Below are positions 1-7,300 of a stretch of DNA of 45,069 nt, one piece after another. A program made the position numbers and the translations under genes. Origin of the DNA: Brevinematales bacterium (GTDB taxonomy: Bacteria > Spirochaetota > Brevinematia > Brevinematales > Thermospiraceae); the NCBI GenBank assembly GCA_013177995.1, contig JABLXN010000013.1, positions 1-45,069 of the forward strand. The letters run 5' to 3'. Below the pieces are notes generated by a model. The model was not told where the DNA came from. It was given only the letters and a program-made list of their open reading frames with translations, and made no database searches. Each line of letters opens with the position of its first letter. Position 1 is the first letter of the stretch.

Positions 1-34
1 CGATAGTCAAAGTGAAGGTGAATTCTTTACGCAT
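1..34 (-). CDS. Start of an unidentified leftward gene (partial)
   Basis: Only the first 11 codons lie in the window: ATG at 34-32, reading MRKEFTFTLTI. An excellent ribosome-binding site (AAGGAGGA on the minus strand, about 39-46) stands at normal spacing before the ATG, which is why I call a gene from so little sequence. A GATAAT-like -10 lies at 54-59, without a convincing -35. No function can be inferred. Confidence 0.6.
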   Translation of the reverse strand, partial: MRKEFTFTLTI

Positions 35-542
35 GGGTTCCTCCTTGTGTCCTATTATCGGCCAGGGAGGAACTTTTTTTGCTTTTCCTCATCTTCCCAC
101 TGCAGGTCTCCTGAAAAAAACGTTACCAATTTTTCTATGAAAGAAAGGGTTTTTTGGTGGTTTTTTCCGGAAGATATTTTCTGAGAAAGGATAGGGGGTA
201 TATGAGAGGTATGTATGCTCTCTCCTTTTTTCAAAAGAAAAGATGATAATTTATTTTATATAAAGAATTTAGAAAAAGAATGTTTGAATAAAGGAGATAT
301 CTTACCAATTCCCTTTTCATATCTGGAGACTCCCCTCTAAGAGATTTTCCTTTCTTTTTTTATTCTCGTTTTTTCTAGGATTTTTTGGCTGAGAAAAAAG
401 AGTTTGCAGAAAGCGAAATAATGCTATCCACTTTCTTCAAAGAACAATATAATAAGTATTCTTACCTAAAAAAATTATGCAGCATATATTTGAAGAAAGG
501 AGAGAGCAAAAGATCTCCTTTCTTCCCCCTCTTTTTTAAAAC
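35..542. other. Intergenic region, no gene recognised
   Basis: About 500 AT-rich bases separate two divergent genes. A 61-codon open frame at 385-570 has no ribosome-binding site, runs into the promoter of the next gene and looks like chance. I see no RNA gene and no copy of the dispersed repeats found elsewhere in the window. Confidence 0.5.
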
Positions 543-571
543 TTGCTCTTTTCTAAAAAAATCTCTATAAT
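543..571 (+). promoter_or_regulatory. Sigma-70-type promoter of the lipoprotein gene
   Basis: TTGCTC at 543-548 and a perfect TATAAT at 566-571 are separated by 17 bp. The predicted transcript start (about 578) leaves a short leader with AAGGAG (593-598) before the ATG at 605. Confidence 0.7.
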
Positions 572-604
572 ATCCTTTATAGAATACATAGCAAGGAGTC
601 GCCT

Positions 605-1297
605 ATGAAAATCCAAAAGATGTTTTTCTTTTTTCTTGTGATGGCAAGTGTGGTAGGATGCTATAATATTGACCGTGTTCGTCCAAATAATATTCAAAAA
701 TACTTGGAAAAATATCCGGAAAGAGGGATTATTTATCTTACATACAGCTATTACAATCCAGAAGGTAACTATATAGATGCCCTTGGCATTTATCGTTTTC
801 TCTGGAATTACAAACAACCGCAGGAAACCTACTATCTTCTTGAGATGGAAAACACCAAAAGTAACGAGATGGTGGTTTATTATACCGCTCCCACGGTTAT
901 CAATCCTGTGGATTTTATCATTAGTAATACCACCTTCAATACCACTATGGTGAGACATACCTTTCCTGAACAGCCTATTTATGTGCAAACCGGAGAAATC
1001 GTCTATCTCGGGCACATTTATATTCATATTACCAACACCAAGGTGGGGTTTATCCCAACAACTGCTTATAAATTTTTCTGGGAAGATAGAGAAGCTACAG
1101 ACAAAGAAGCCTTTTTCAAGAGTTTTCCTCAGCTCTCTAACTGGGTATGGCGAAAACAGCTTGTAGAGGTTTATGTTAAACCAAAAACCGTTCTTCCCCA
1201 GCCATCAACCCAACCCACCCCCCAACCGACTTCTCCTACCCCTCAAGTTATTTATGTGACCAATGTTATTGTGGTGACGAATACGACCAACCAGTAG
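605..1297 (+). CDS. Putative lipoprotein of unknown function
   Basis: A 230-residue protein. The N-terminus (MKIQKMFFFFLVMASVVGCY) is a lipoprotein signal peptide: a short basic start, a hydrophobic core and the lipobox VVGC with the lipidated Cys at position 19. The mature part has no family I recognise; it is rich in Tyr, Thr and Asn. The tail (about residues 195-230) is a Pro/Thr/Gln-rich linker followed by Val/Thr/Asn repeats, like a surface-exposed stalk. The start is fixed by AAGGAG six bases upstream and a good promoter at 543-571. It is probably monocistronic: a small hairpin with a T-run follows at 1383. The membrane anchoring is a sound prediction; the function is unknown. Confidence 0.8.
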   Translation: MKIQKMFFFFLVMASVVGCYNIDRVRPNNIQKYLEKYPERGIIYLTYSYYNPEGNYIDALGIYRFLWNYKQPQETYYLLEMENTKSNEMVVYYTAPTVINPVDFIISNTTFNTTMVRHTFPEQPIYVQTGEIVYLGHIYIHITNTKVGFIPTTAYKFFWEDREATDKEAFFKSFPQLSNWVWRKQLVEVYVKPKTVLPQPSTQPTPQPTSPTPQVIYVTNVIVVTNTTNQ

Positions 1298-1382
1298 GGA
1301 GACACATCTTCTAAAACTTCGTTTGGGCTTATAGAGAGCGGGATAAGTCGAGGTATATAAAGGAGTGCAGGAAAAAGGAGTT

Positions 1383-1400
1383 CCCTTTTGAAAGGGTTTT
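1383..1400 (+). terminator. Possible intrinsic terminator after the lipoprotein gene
   Basis: CCCTT and AAGGG arms around a TTGA loop are followed by TTTT. The stem is short, so this is weak. A longer AT-only dyad follows at 1415-1447. Confidence 0.35.
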
Positions 1401-1414
1401 AAAGTTTTTTTGGT

Positions 1415-1447
1415 TTTTCCTTTTTTCTTCTTGGGAAAAAAGGAAAA
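1415..1447. repeat. Perfect 13-bp inverted repeat (AT-rich hairpin)
   Basis: TTTTCCTTTTTTC (1415-1427) and its exact complement GAAAAAAGGAAAA (1435-1447) flank a 7-base loop, 57 bases before the radical-SAM gene. The A/T-dominated stem is weak as RNA. It may be a protein-binding dyad, part of termination, or chance in a T-rich spacer. Confidence 0.45.
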
Positions 1448-1504
1448 GAAGTATGAGCAAACCGTCTTTTGTTTCTTTTTACATAATTTCTTTCAGGATG
1501 GGTC

Positions 1505-4006
1505 ATGATAGATATACGTTTTCTTGAAGATCATATCTTTCCTTTTGTGGAAAAACCTTCCCGATACACCGGCGGAGAAATTCATAGTATAGAGAAATCT
1601 CATCAAGGACGGACAACGTTAGCGCTTGTTTATCCGGATATTTATGAGATTGGAATCTCTAATTTAGGCATACGTATTCTCTATGACCTTGTGAATAGGG
1701 ATGATCGATTCGTGTGTGAAAGGGCCTACGCTCCCTGGTTGGATATGGAGGAAAAACTTCGGGAGTATCAGATACCCCTTTATAGTCTTGAAAGCAAGAC
1801 ACCACTTCGGGAATTTGATGTCGTGGGGTTTAGCTTTCAGTATGAACTTCTCTATACCAACTTTCTCACGGTTCTTGATCTTTCGGGTATTCCATTTTTT
1901 TCTTCTGAAAGGACGGAAGAAGATCCTGTGATTATTGCAGGTGGGCCTATTACGGGAAACATAGAGCCCATTGCTGATTTTGTTGATGCGGTGTGTGTTG
2001 GGGATGGGGAGTCAGCCCTTCTTGAGATAATGGAGGTGTGCCATACTCAGTCTTCTCTTTCACGAAAGCAACTTCTTCAAAGACTATCAGAGATTCAAGG
2101 GGTGTACGTGCCTTCTCTCTATACCCTTCATAAGAGAGGGGGGGTGATTGTTCCTGAGGGGAAACCTGTGCGTCTCAGGACAGAACAGGATTTGGAGAGA
2201 CTTCCCTTTGTGACACGACAGATTATTCCCAACTGTGAGGCTGTGCAGGATAGGGCGGTGGTTGAGGTTTCGAGGGGGTGTACACGGGGGTGTCGTTTTT
2301 GTCAGGCAGGTATTCACTATAGGCCGGTAAGAGAGAGAAGTGTGGGTACTATTCTTGAATTGGCAAGAGAGGCAGTGAAGGAGACGGGGTATCGGGAGTT
2401 TTCTCTCATCAGTCTTTCTATCAGTGACTATTCAAGACTGAATGAACTCCTTCCCCTTTTGCATGAACAGTTTTCCCCCCATGGGATTTCTTTTTCTTTG
2501 CCAAGTTTACGGCTTGATAGTTTTACCCTTGATCTTGCTGAGAAAGTTCAGGAGATTCGCAAGTCAGGCCTTACCTTTGCGGTCGAGGGGGCTACGGATG
2601 AAATTCGTCGTTCTATAAACAAAACCGTGACAGGAGAAGATCTCTGTAGTGTTATTGAAATTGCTCAGAATTTTGGCTGGCGATCGGTGAAGCTTTATTT
2701 TATGATAGGGCTTCCCTATACTACTCCTGCTGAAGAGGTCAGCGGAATTAAAACTCTTCTTGAAACGCTTAGTCGTCGTTTTCCGCGTATCACCCTGACA
2801 GCAAGTGTGGCTGTCTTTATTCCCAAACCGCATACTCCTTTTCAATGGGCTGGTCAGATGGACCCTGATGAGGCCCTTGAATATTTTCAAGGGCTTATTG
2901 CTCATTTTCGACGGAATCATCGGGTACAGATTCGCTATAATCACCCCCATCTGAGTTTTTTGGAGGGGGTATTTTCGCGGGGGGATCGTCAGTTAGGAAA
3001 GGTAATTCTCGAAGCCTGGAGAATGGGAGCTCGTTTTGATAGCTGGAATGATAGAATTCGTTTAGATCTCTGGCAGAGGAGTTTTGAGAAAGTGGGTATT
3101 GATCCCTGGCAATATGTAAAACCCAAGCAGGATGATGATCCTCTCCCCTGGCAGGTGATTGAAACGGTAAGTCGTGATTTTCTCTTGAGAGAAAAGAAAA
3201 AGGCAGAAGAGAGATGCTTTTCTGATGATTGTCGAAAGGGGTGTGTGAATCATTGTCGGGTATGTGATTTTGTGACACTCAAGCCAAGAGAGGCAGAGAA
3301 AAAAACGGCTTTTGTTGATGTAAATTTTCTCTCCAATGTCCAGATAGGGAAGGAGCCATTAGAGGTCTTGCGGTTTTCCTTTACCAAGCGAGGAAGGGCA
3401 CGCTATCTCTCGCCGACCGATCTTGAGGAGGTTCTTTCCAGAGCCGTTATAAGATCCAATCTTCCTGTCTGTTATACGAGGGGATTCAATCCTCATTTCC
3501 GTTTTGCCTTTTTGTGGGCGTTACCTTTGGGATTTGAGAGTGAGCAGGAGATAGCAGAGGTTATGGTGTGGAAACACCTTCTTCCTGAGGAGTGGAGAGA
3601 GCGTTTCAATGAGAGTTTGCCTGATGGTATTCGCCTGATGGCAGTGAATCTTTTGCCCCTTGGTACCAAGGCACTCAGTCAGCGTGCCAAAACGCATCTC
3701 TGCGAAATGATGGTAGAAGCCCCTTCTCTTTTCTCTTCTCTTTCTTCTATTCCTGAAGAGGCGACCTTTCTCAAGCAGACAAAGTCCGGGGAGAAACGAC
3801 TGTTGCTTCGAGAGTATATTCATTCTCTGACAACGGAAGGGATGACGAAGGTGTGTTTTACCCTGACAGAAGGAGGTATGCGTCTTCAGGATGTCCTTGA
3901 GGCTATAACCGGTATAGGGATGCCTGAACTTCTCCGTTATCGTCCCCTTCTTCTTAGGCGATTTGTGATCCAGGGGGGAAGAGAGGTTTCTCTCATGGAA
4001 TTATAA
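1505..4006 (+). CDS. Radical SAM protein fused to a DUF2344 domain (TIGR03960 + TIGR03936)
   Basis: An 833-residue fusion. The N-terminal part resembles a B12-binding-like radical SAM module ('DIYEIGISNLGIRILYD', 'IIAGGP', 'VDAVCVGDGE'). The radical SAM cluster motif CTRGCRFC has Cys 259, 263 and 266, which would bind a 4Fe-4S cluster that cleaves SAM. A second Cys-rich stretch (about residues 571-590, CX4CX3CX3CX2C) could hold another metal. From about residue 617 the sequence matches the radical-SAM-linked domain TIGR03936/DUF2344 ('FSFTKRGRARYLSP', 'YTRGFNPHFRF'), which many bacteria encode as a separate neighbouring gene. The substrate is unknown; RNA or ribosome-related work has been suggested for relatives. 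The ATG at 1505 has AGGATGG just upstream. The stop codon TAA (4004-4006) overlaps the target site of a repeat insertion. Confidence 0.88.
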   Translation: MIDIRFLEDHIFPFVEKPSRYTGGEIHSIEKSHQGRTTLALVYPDIYEIGISNLGIRILYDLVNRDDRFVCERAYAPWLDMEEKLREYQIPLYSLESKTPLREFDVVGFSFQYELLYTNFLTVLDLSGIPFFSSERTEEDPVIIAGGPITGNIEPIADFVDAVCVGDGESALLEIMEVCHTQSSLSRKQLLQRLSEIQGVYVPSLYTLHKRGGVIVPEGKPVRLRTEQDLERLPFVTRQIIPNCEAVQDRAVVEVSRGCTRGCRFCQAGIHYRPVRERSVGTILELAREAVKETGYREFSLISLSISDYSRLNELLPLLHEQFSPHGISFSLPSLRLDSFTLDLAEKVQEIRKSGLTFAVEGATDEIRRSINKTVTGEDLCSVIEIAQNFGWRSVKLYFMIGLPYTTPAEEVSGIKTLLETLSRRFPRITLTASVAVFIPKPHTPFQWAGQMDPDEALEYFQGLIAHFRRNHRVQIRYNHPHLSFLEGVFSRGDRQLGKVILEAWRMGARFDSWNDRIRLDLWQRSFEKVGIDPWQYVKPKQDDDPLPWQVIETVSRDFLLREKKKAEERCFSDDCRKGCVNHCRVCDFVTLKPREAEKKTAFVDVNFLSNVQIGKEPLEVLRFSFTKRGRARYLSPTDLEEVLSRAVIRSNLPVCYTRGFNPHFRFAFLWALPLGFESEQEIAEVMVWKHLLPEEWRERFNESLPDGIRLMAVNLLPLGTKALSQRAKTHLCEMMVEAPSLFSSLSSIPEEATFLKQTKSGEKRLLLREYIHSLTTEGMTKVCFTLTEGGMRLQDVLEAITGIGMPELLRYRPLLLRRFVIQGGREVSLMEL

Positions 4007-4009
4007 TCT

Positions 4010-4048
4010 GATAGCATGGCACGAATGTGCCATGCTATCAAAAAAGTT
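4010..4048 (+). repeat. Family A element, copy A1, left part (split by element B)
   Basis: The terminal hairpin of the element: arms at 4010-4022 and 4027-4039 around a GAAT loop, perfectly paired, with one further T-A pair from the flanks. Its arms differ from the family consensus (GAGACCTTTGCAC) but remain fully complementary. The 5-bp duplication AATCT stands at 4005-4009 and again at 5203-5207 after the right part. Without element B and one copy of the 18-bp repeat, A1 would be 195 bp. Confidence 0.8.
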
Positions 4049-5028
4049 TGTCGTTCCACATTCATACAGAATGGTTATCTTCACACAAAAACTGAATAGT
4101 TGTTCGATCATCTTTTCTTTTTCAGTTTTGGGCTATTTTGTCACCCATTTTCCTTCTTTTACAAAGTACTCCCGTATGGGCAAAGGGGGCCTTGTCCTCG
4201 TCGCATGCTACGCATGCGCCTCGGACGGAAGACAGGCCGCTTTTGCGGGCAAAGAAAAACTTCTTCCTTTTCCAGGGGAAGCCCTTCCTCCGTGGGCGAC
4301 CTCAACTCGTCCTCCTGACTTCGGAAAAAGCGCTCCCGCGCGGGCAAAAGGGGCTCCGCCCCTTTTGAAAACCCCGCCCCCGCCCCTGCGGCGGTTTCTG
4401 TAGCCACCGACCTGTCTCCCATGGTGCGGGCTGGAAGAAAAGCCTGTAGCCCCACTCTCTTCTGTAGCCGCCCGGGGACAGCCCTCCGTGCCTGACCCCG
4501 GGCTTCCTCACCACCTCCTGTGGTTCGGACATCGGCAAGAAAATGGAGCCCTCTTCCAACAGCCCGCATGGCCTCTACTCCCACGGGGCTTCTCCGACGG
4601 CACACCGCAGGCAGGGGCGAGGGCTATGGCAATATCTCAGCAAGAAGGGGGCTTTCTGAGACCACAGGACCCAGGGCTATGACCTTGTTTCAGCTAAACA
4701 ACCCATCGGTTAAACGTTTAACCTATGTCTATACCTCTCCCTCTTTCTATTCCCATGTCTCAGCAAAAGCCCTCCAGCTCCGCTTTGGTGGGCTTGTGAG
4801 AAAAAACAACAAAAGATGTCGCCCCGGGTGCCTCCTGCACCCTCACTCCGGAAGGACTTCCCCCTTACGACAAAGGACGCACAACCGCAAAAGCGGCCCG
4901 GTGGATACTGAGCGAAGTCGAAGTGGGGTACAGAAAAAAAGGGGTGAAAGAACAGAGCTTTCTCGTGTTATTTCCTTGTTCATTAAGAAATGTGGAAATA
5001 GCTATTCAGTTTCCTATGTGGAACGACA
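4049..5028. mobile_element. Family B element: 980 bp with 13-bp terminal inverted repeats
   Basis: The ends are exact inverted copies, TGTCGTTCCACAT at 4049-4061 and its complement at 5016-5028. It is flanked by an 18-bp direct repeat (4031-4048 and 5029-5046, one mismatch) and lies inside family A copy A1. The middle (about 4170-4620) is strikingly GC-rich compared with the window. It holds open frames on both strands (for example 148 codons at 4159-4605 minus and 176 codons at 4520-5050 plus), but none has a recognisable domain, convincing ribosome-binding site or protein-like composition, so I call no gene. Around 4345-4385, read on the minus strand, it carries a relative of the GGGGCG-AGCCCC hairpin found in family A. 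It is likely non-autonomous or decayed. Confidence 0.65.
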
Positions 5029-5202
5029 CATGCTCTCAAAAAAGTTGTAAAGAAGCACAATTAGCCAAAAAATATCTCTCTTGATAAAAACCACCCGCCT
5101 TTTTTTGAATAAAAAACAGGCCTGCTGTAAACAGAAAAAACGGGGTTTCAGGGGCGCAGCCCCTGACCCAAACAGGGGAAGAAAAAACTGTACAAGGGGC
5201 TC
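5029..5202 (+). repeat. Family A element, copy A1, right part
   Basis: It continues the A1 copy interrupted at 4048. It aligns along its whole length with the internal part of the other copies, including TGTAAACAG (5126-5134), the CGGGGTTTCA motif and the CAGGGGC-GCA-GCCCCTG hairpin (about 5149-5165). It ends in CAAGGGGCTC at 5202, followed by the target duplication AATCT. It forms most of the spacer before the gene at 5334. Confidence 0.8.
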
Positions 5203-5333
5203 AATCTTTTTTCAAATATAAGTGCTGTCCCTTTGTTTTTGAGGTCTTCTTTTGGTTCAGCATGAGAGGGCTTTCTTGCTTTGTCTCAAGATTTTTGCTT
5301 TTTCTCCGAAAATCAAAAAGATAGGAGGATTTC

Positions 5334-6851
5334 ATGGCACGATGGGCGTGGATGGTGCTTGTTCCTGTCTTTGGGTGGGCTACGATTTTTCAGCCGATAG
5401 AGGAGAAAAGGTTTACCCTTGATACCCTTTCCTGGTATCGGATAGAGAATCTTCGTTTAGTGACACAGAAAAATGGAGTGGTTCTTCGCTTGCTTGAGGA
5501 AAGACCTGCTGCCGATCTCAGTGAGGATCTTCTCCTTGATTTTGAAAGTCATTCTCCACTTTTGAAGAACTATCAGATTACCTATGAGAATTATATACCC
5601 AATCCGTTTCAGGTTCACAGTGGGAAGATAAGTGCCAAGTTTTTCACCAAGAATCAGAGCCTTCGGTTGCTTCCAAAAAGCAGTGCCCTTTTTCGTCCTG
5701 GTTCTATTCCCGGGAGTTTTACCATTGAGTTCTGGAGTTATTTTTATCAGATTTATGAGGGGCAGTCTATTGTAGAGTTTATTGGGAATAATTTAGGGGA
5801 CGAGAGCGACCAGAATACGTATGGGTTTCGTATTGTAGTAAAGAAGAATCGACTCACCTGTATTTTTGAAAACTTTTTCTGGGATGGGGAGGAGAGTTAT
5901 TCGGTGGAGATTTCAGAGGATATGCCACTTCTTTTGAATCGCTGGGAACATCATGCCGTTTCATTTAATATCCTTGATGGTCGGCTGGTGACGTGGCGGG
6001 GAGGGGTGGAACAGCAAACCCTCTGGGTGACAAAAACCCGTCGTCCTCGTTCAACTATTTTGATTCCAAAAATAAAAGAAGAGATCCATGCATCTTTGGC
6101 TATTGGGCAGGGTGGTTTTCTTTCCATGGATAATTTTGCGATTTTGCCCAAATTCAAGGATAGTTATGCCATTCAGAACTACAGGCAGAGACCGGCGGAG
6201 TTGGTGAGTACGGTGTACAAGATGCCTTTTCTTTTTGAAATAAAGTCGCTTGAACTGTTGGCAAAATTGCCTGAAGAGCCATCTCTTGTGAAAATTGCCT
6301 ATCGTTTGTCCAATCAGCCCTTTCCGCCTTCTGATACCACTCTTCCCTGGGTTTATCTTCCTTCCAAGGCGATGGAATTTCCATCTGAGATGATGATAGG
6401 GAAATATATTCAGTTCAAGATACAGTATTTTCCTTATGAGGAAAATGAAGAAAGTCCTCTTTTCTCGGGGCTTTCTCTTCGCTATACGGTGTATGAGAAG
6501 CCTGTGACCCCTCTCATTCTTTCCTCTGAGGCGGGAAATGGAGCCATTACCCTTTCCTGGCTTCCTTCTCCAGAGGAGAGTATTATAGGTTATGAGATTT
6601 ACTATGGGCGCCGTTCTCAGGAGTATATGGGAGAGGAAAGCAAGGCAGGAAAATCACCTGTTTTTGTGCCTTATAAACAGGGAGGGAAGTTAGAAGCTAT
6701 CTCCTACACGCTTGATGGTCTTGAGAATGATAGGGCTTATTTTGTTTCTGTTCGAGCGGTGGACAAATGGGGACAGAGGTCTGATTTTTCTCAGGAGATT
6801 GTGCTTTTCCCAAGTGATATTCACACCAGGCCAAGGTATAGCGTGAAATAG
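5334..6851 (+). CDS. Secreted protein with LamG-like and fibronectin type III domains
   Basis: A 505-residue exported protein. A short hydrophobic N-terminus (MARWAWMVLVPVFGWATIF) looks like a signal peptide. Residues about 105-270 resemble a LamG/concanavalin A-like jelly roll ('SFTIEFWSYF', 'RWEHHAVSF', 'DNFAILPKF'). Residues about 395-495 form a fibronectin type III domain ('ITLSWLPSPEESIIGYEIYYG', then 'RAYFVSVRAVDKWGQRSDFS'). Such architecture suits carbohydrate or envelope binding in the periplasm or at the surface, but no catalytic motif is visible. AGGAGG lies 6 bases before the ATG. The gene stands alone, between family A copy A1 and a gene-free stretch. The domain calls rest on motif recognition only. 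Confidence 0.75.
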   Translation: MARWAWMVLVPVFGWATIFQPIEEKRFTLDTLSWYRIENLRLVTQKNGVVLRLLEERPAADLSEDLLLDFESHSPLLKNYQITYENYIPNPFQVHSGKISAKFFTKNQSLRLLPKSSALFRPGSIPGSFTIEFWSYFYQIYEGQSIVEFIGNNLGDESDQNTYGFRIVVKKNRLTCIFENFFWDGEESYSVEISEDMPLLLNRWEHHAVSFNILDGRLVTWRGGVEQQTLWVTKTRRPRSTILIPKIKEEIHASLAIGQGGFLSMDNFAILPKFKDSYAIQNYRQRPAELVSTVYKMPFLFEIKSLELLAKLPEEPSLVKIAYRLSNQPFPPSDTTLPWVYLPSKAMEFPSEMMIGKYIQFKIQYFPYEENEESPLFSGLSLRYTVYEKPVTPLILSSEAGNGAITLSWLPSPEESIIGYEIYYGRRSQEYMGEESKAGKSPVFVPYKQGGKLEAISYTLDGLENDRAYFVSVRAVDKWGQRSDFSQEIVLFPSDIHTRPRYSVK

Positions 6852-7097
6852 AGAAGGGGAAAGGGGCTATTCCCATGTTTTGGAAAAAAGAGGGTTCTGT
6901 GCTCTCTACTTTGCTCAAAAAAAGACGTATAAGTCATTTTCTTGTATTGAATTACATCTTTTCTTTTTGAGAGAAGGAGAGAGCCTTTCTCCGTACCCAT
7001 AGTCAAGCGTTTCATCTTCTGTTATTCTAAACAGATCCCGACTATTCCCCTGTTTCAGCCAGAAAACGCCTCGGCTATCCCCTTTGATTACAAAAGA
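6852..7097. other. Spacer between convergent genes, nothing recognised
   Basis: About 245 bases follow the LamG/FnIII gene. Two short open frames on the minus strand (6697-6918 and 6821-7015) lack ribosome-binding sites and overlap the real gene. No clear terminator hairpin was found before the repeat at 7098. Confidence 0.4.
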
Positions 7098-7295
7098 GAG
7101 ACCTTTGCACGAAGGTGCAAAGGTCTCAAGAAAGTGATAAAAAACAAAAAATGGTATAGAAATGTTCCTTTCTATAATAAAAAATCCTATTTTTGGATAA
7201 AAAAGCAGATAAACCTTTGTAAACAGTAAAAACGGGGTTTCAGGGGCGTAGCCTCTGACCTAAACAAGAGAAGAAAACATTCGTCCAGGAGTCTC
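7098..7295 (+). repeat. Family A element, copy A2
   Basis: A 198-bp copy between convergent genes. The left end is a perfect 13-bp hairpin (GAGACCTTTGCAC, loop GAAG, complement 7115-7127). The central CAGGGGC-GTA-GCCTCTG hairpin follows near 7241-7257, and the right end closes with AGGAGTCTC. The flanks (AAAGA and GTTTT) do not match, so the target duplication has decayed or was never present. It sits 5 bases after the stop codon of the minus-strand gene that ends at 7301. Confidence 0.75.
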
Positions 7296-7300
7296 GTTTT

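Noticed and set aside
536-1027. 163-codon minus-strand open frame opposite the lipoprotein gene
   Set aside because: It is a shadow of the real gene, which has promoter, ribosome-binding site and signal peptide.
4159-5050. Long open frames (148 codons minus, 176 codons plus) inside the GC-rich core of element B
   Set aside because: GC-rich DNA has few stop codons; the products are Arg/Pro/Gly-rich, have no ribosome-binding site and show no domain.
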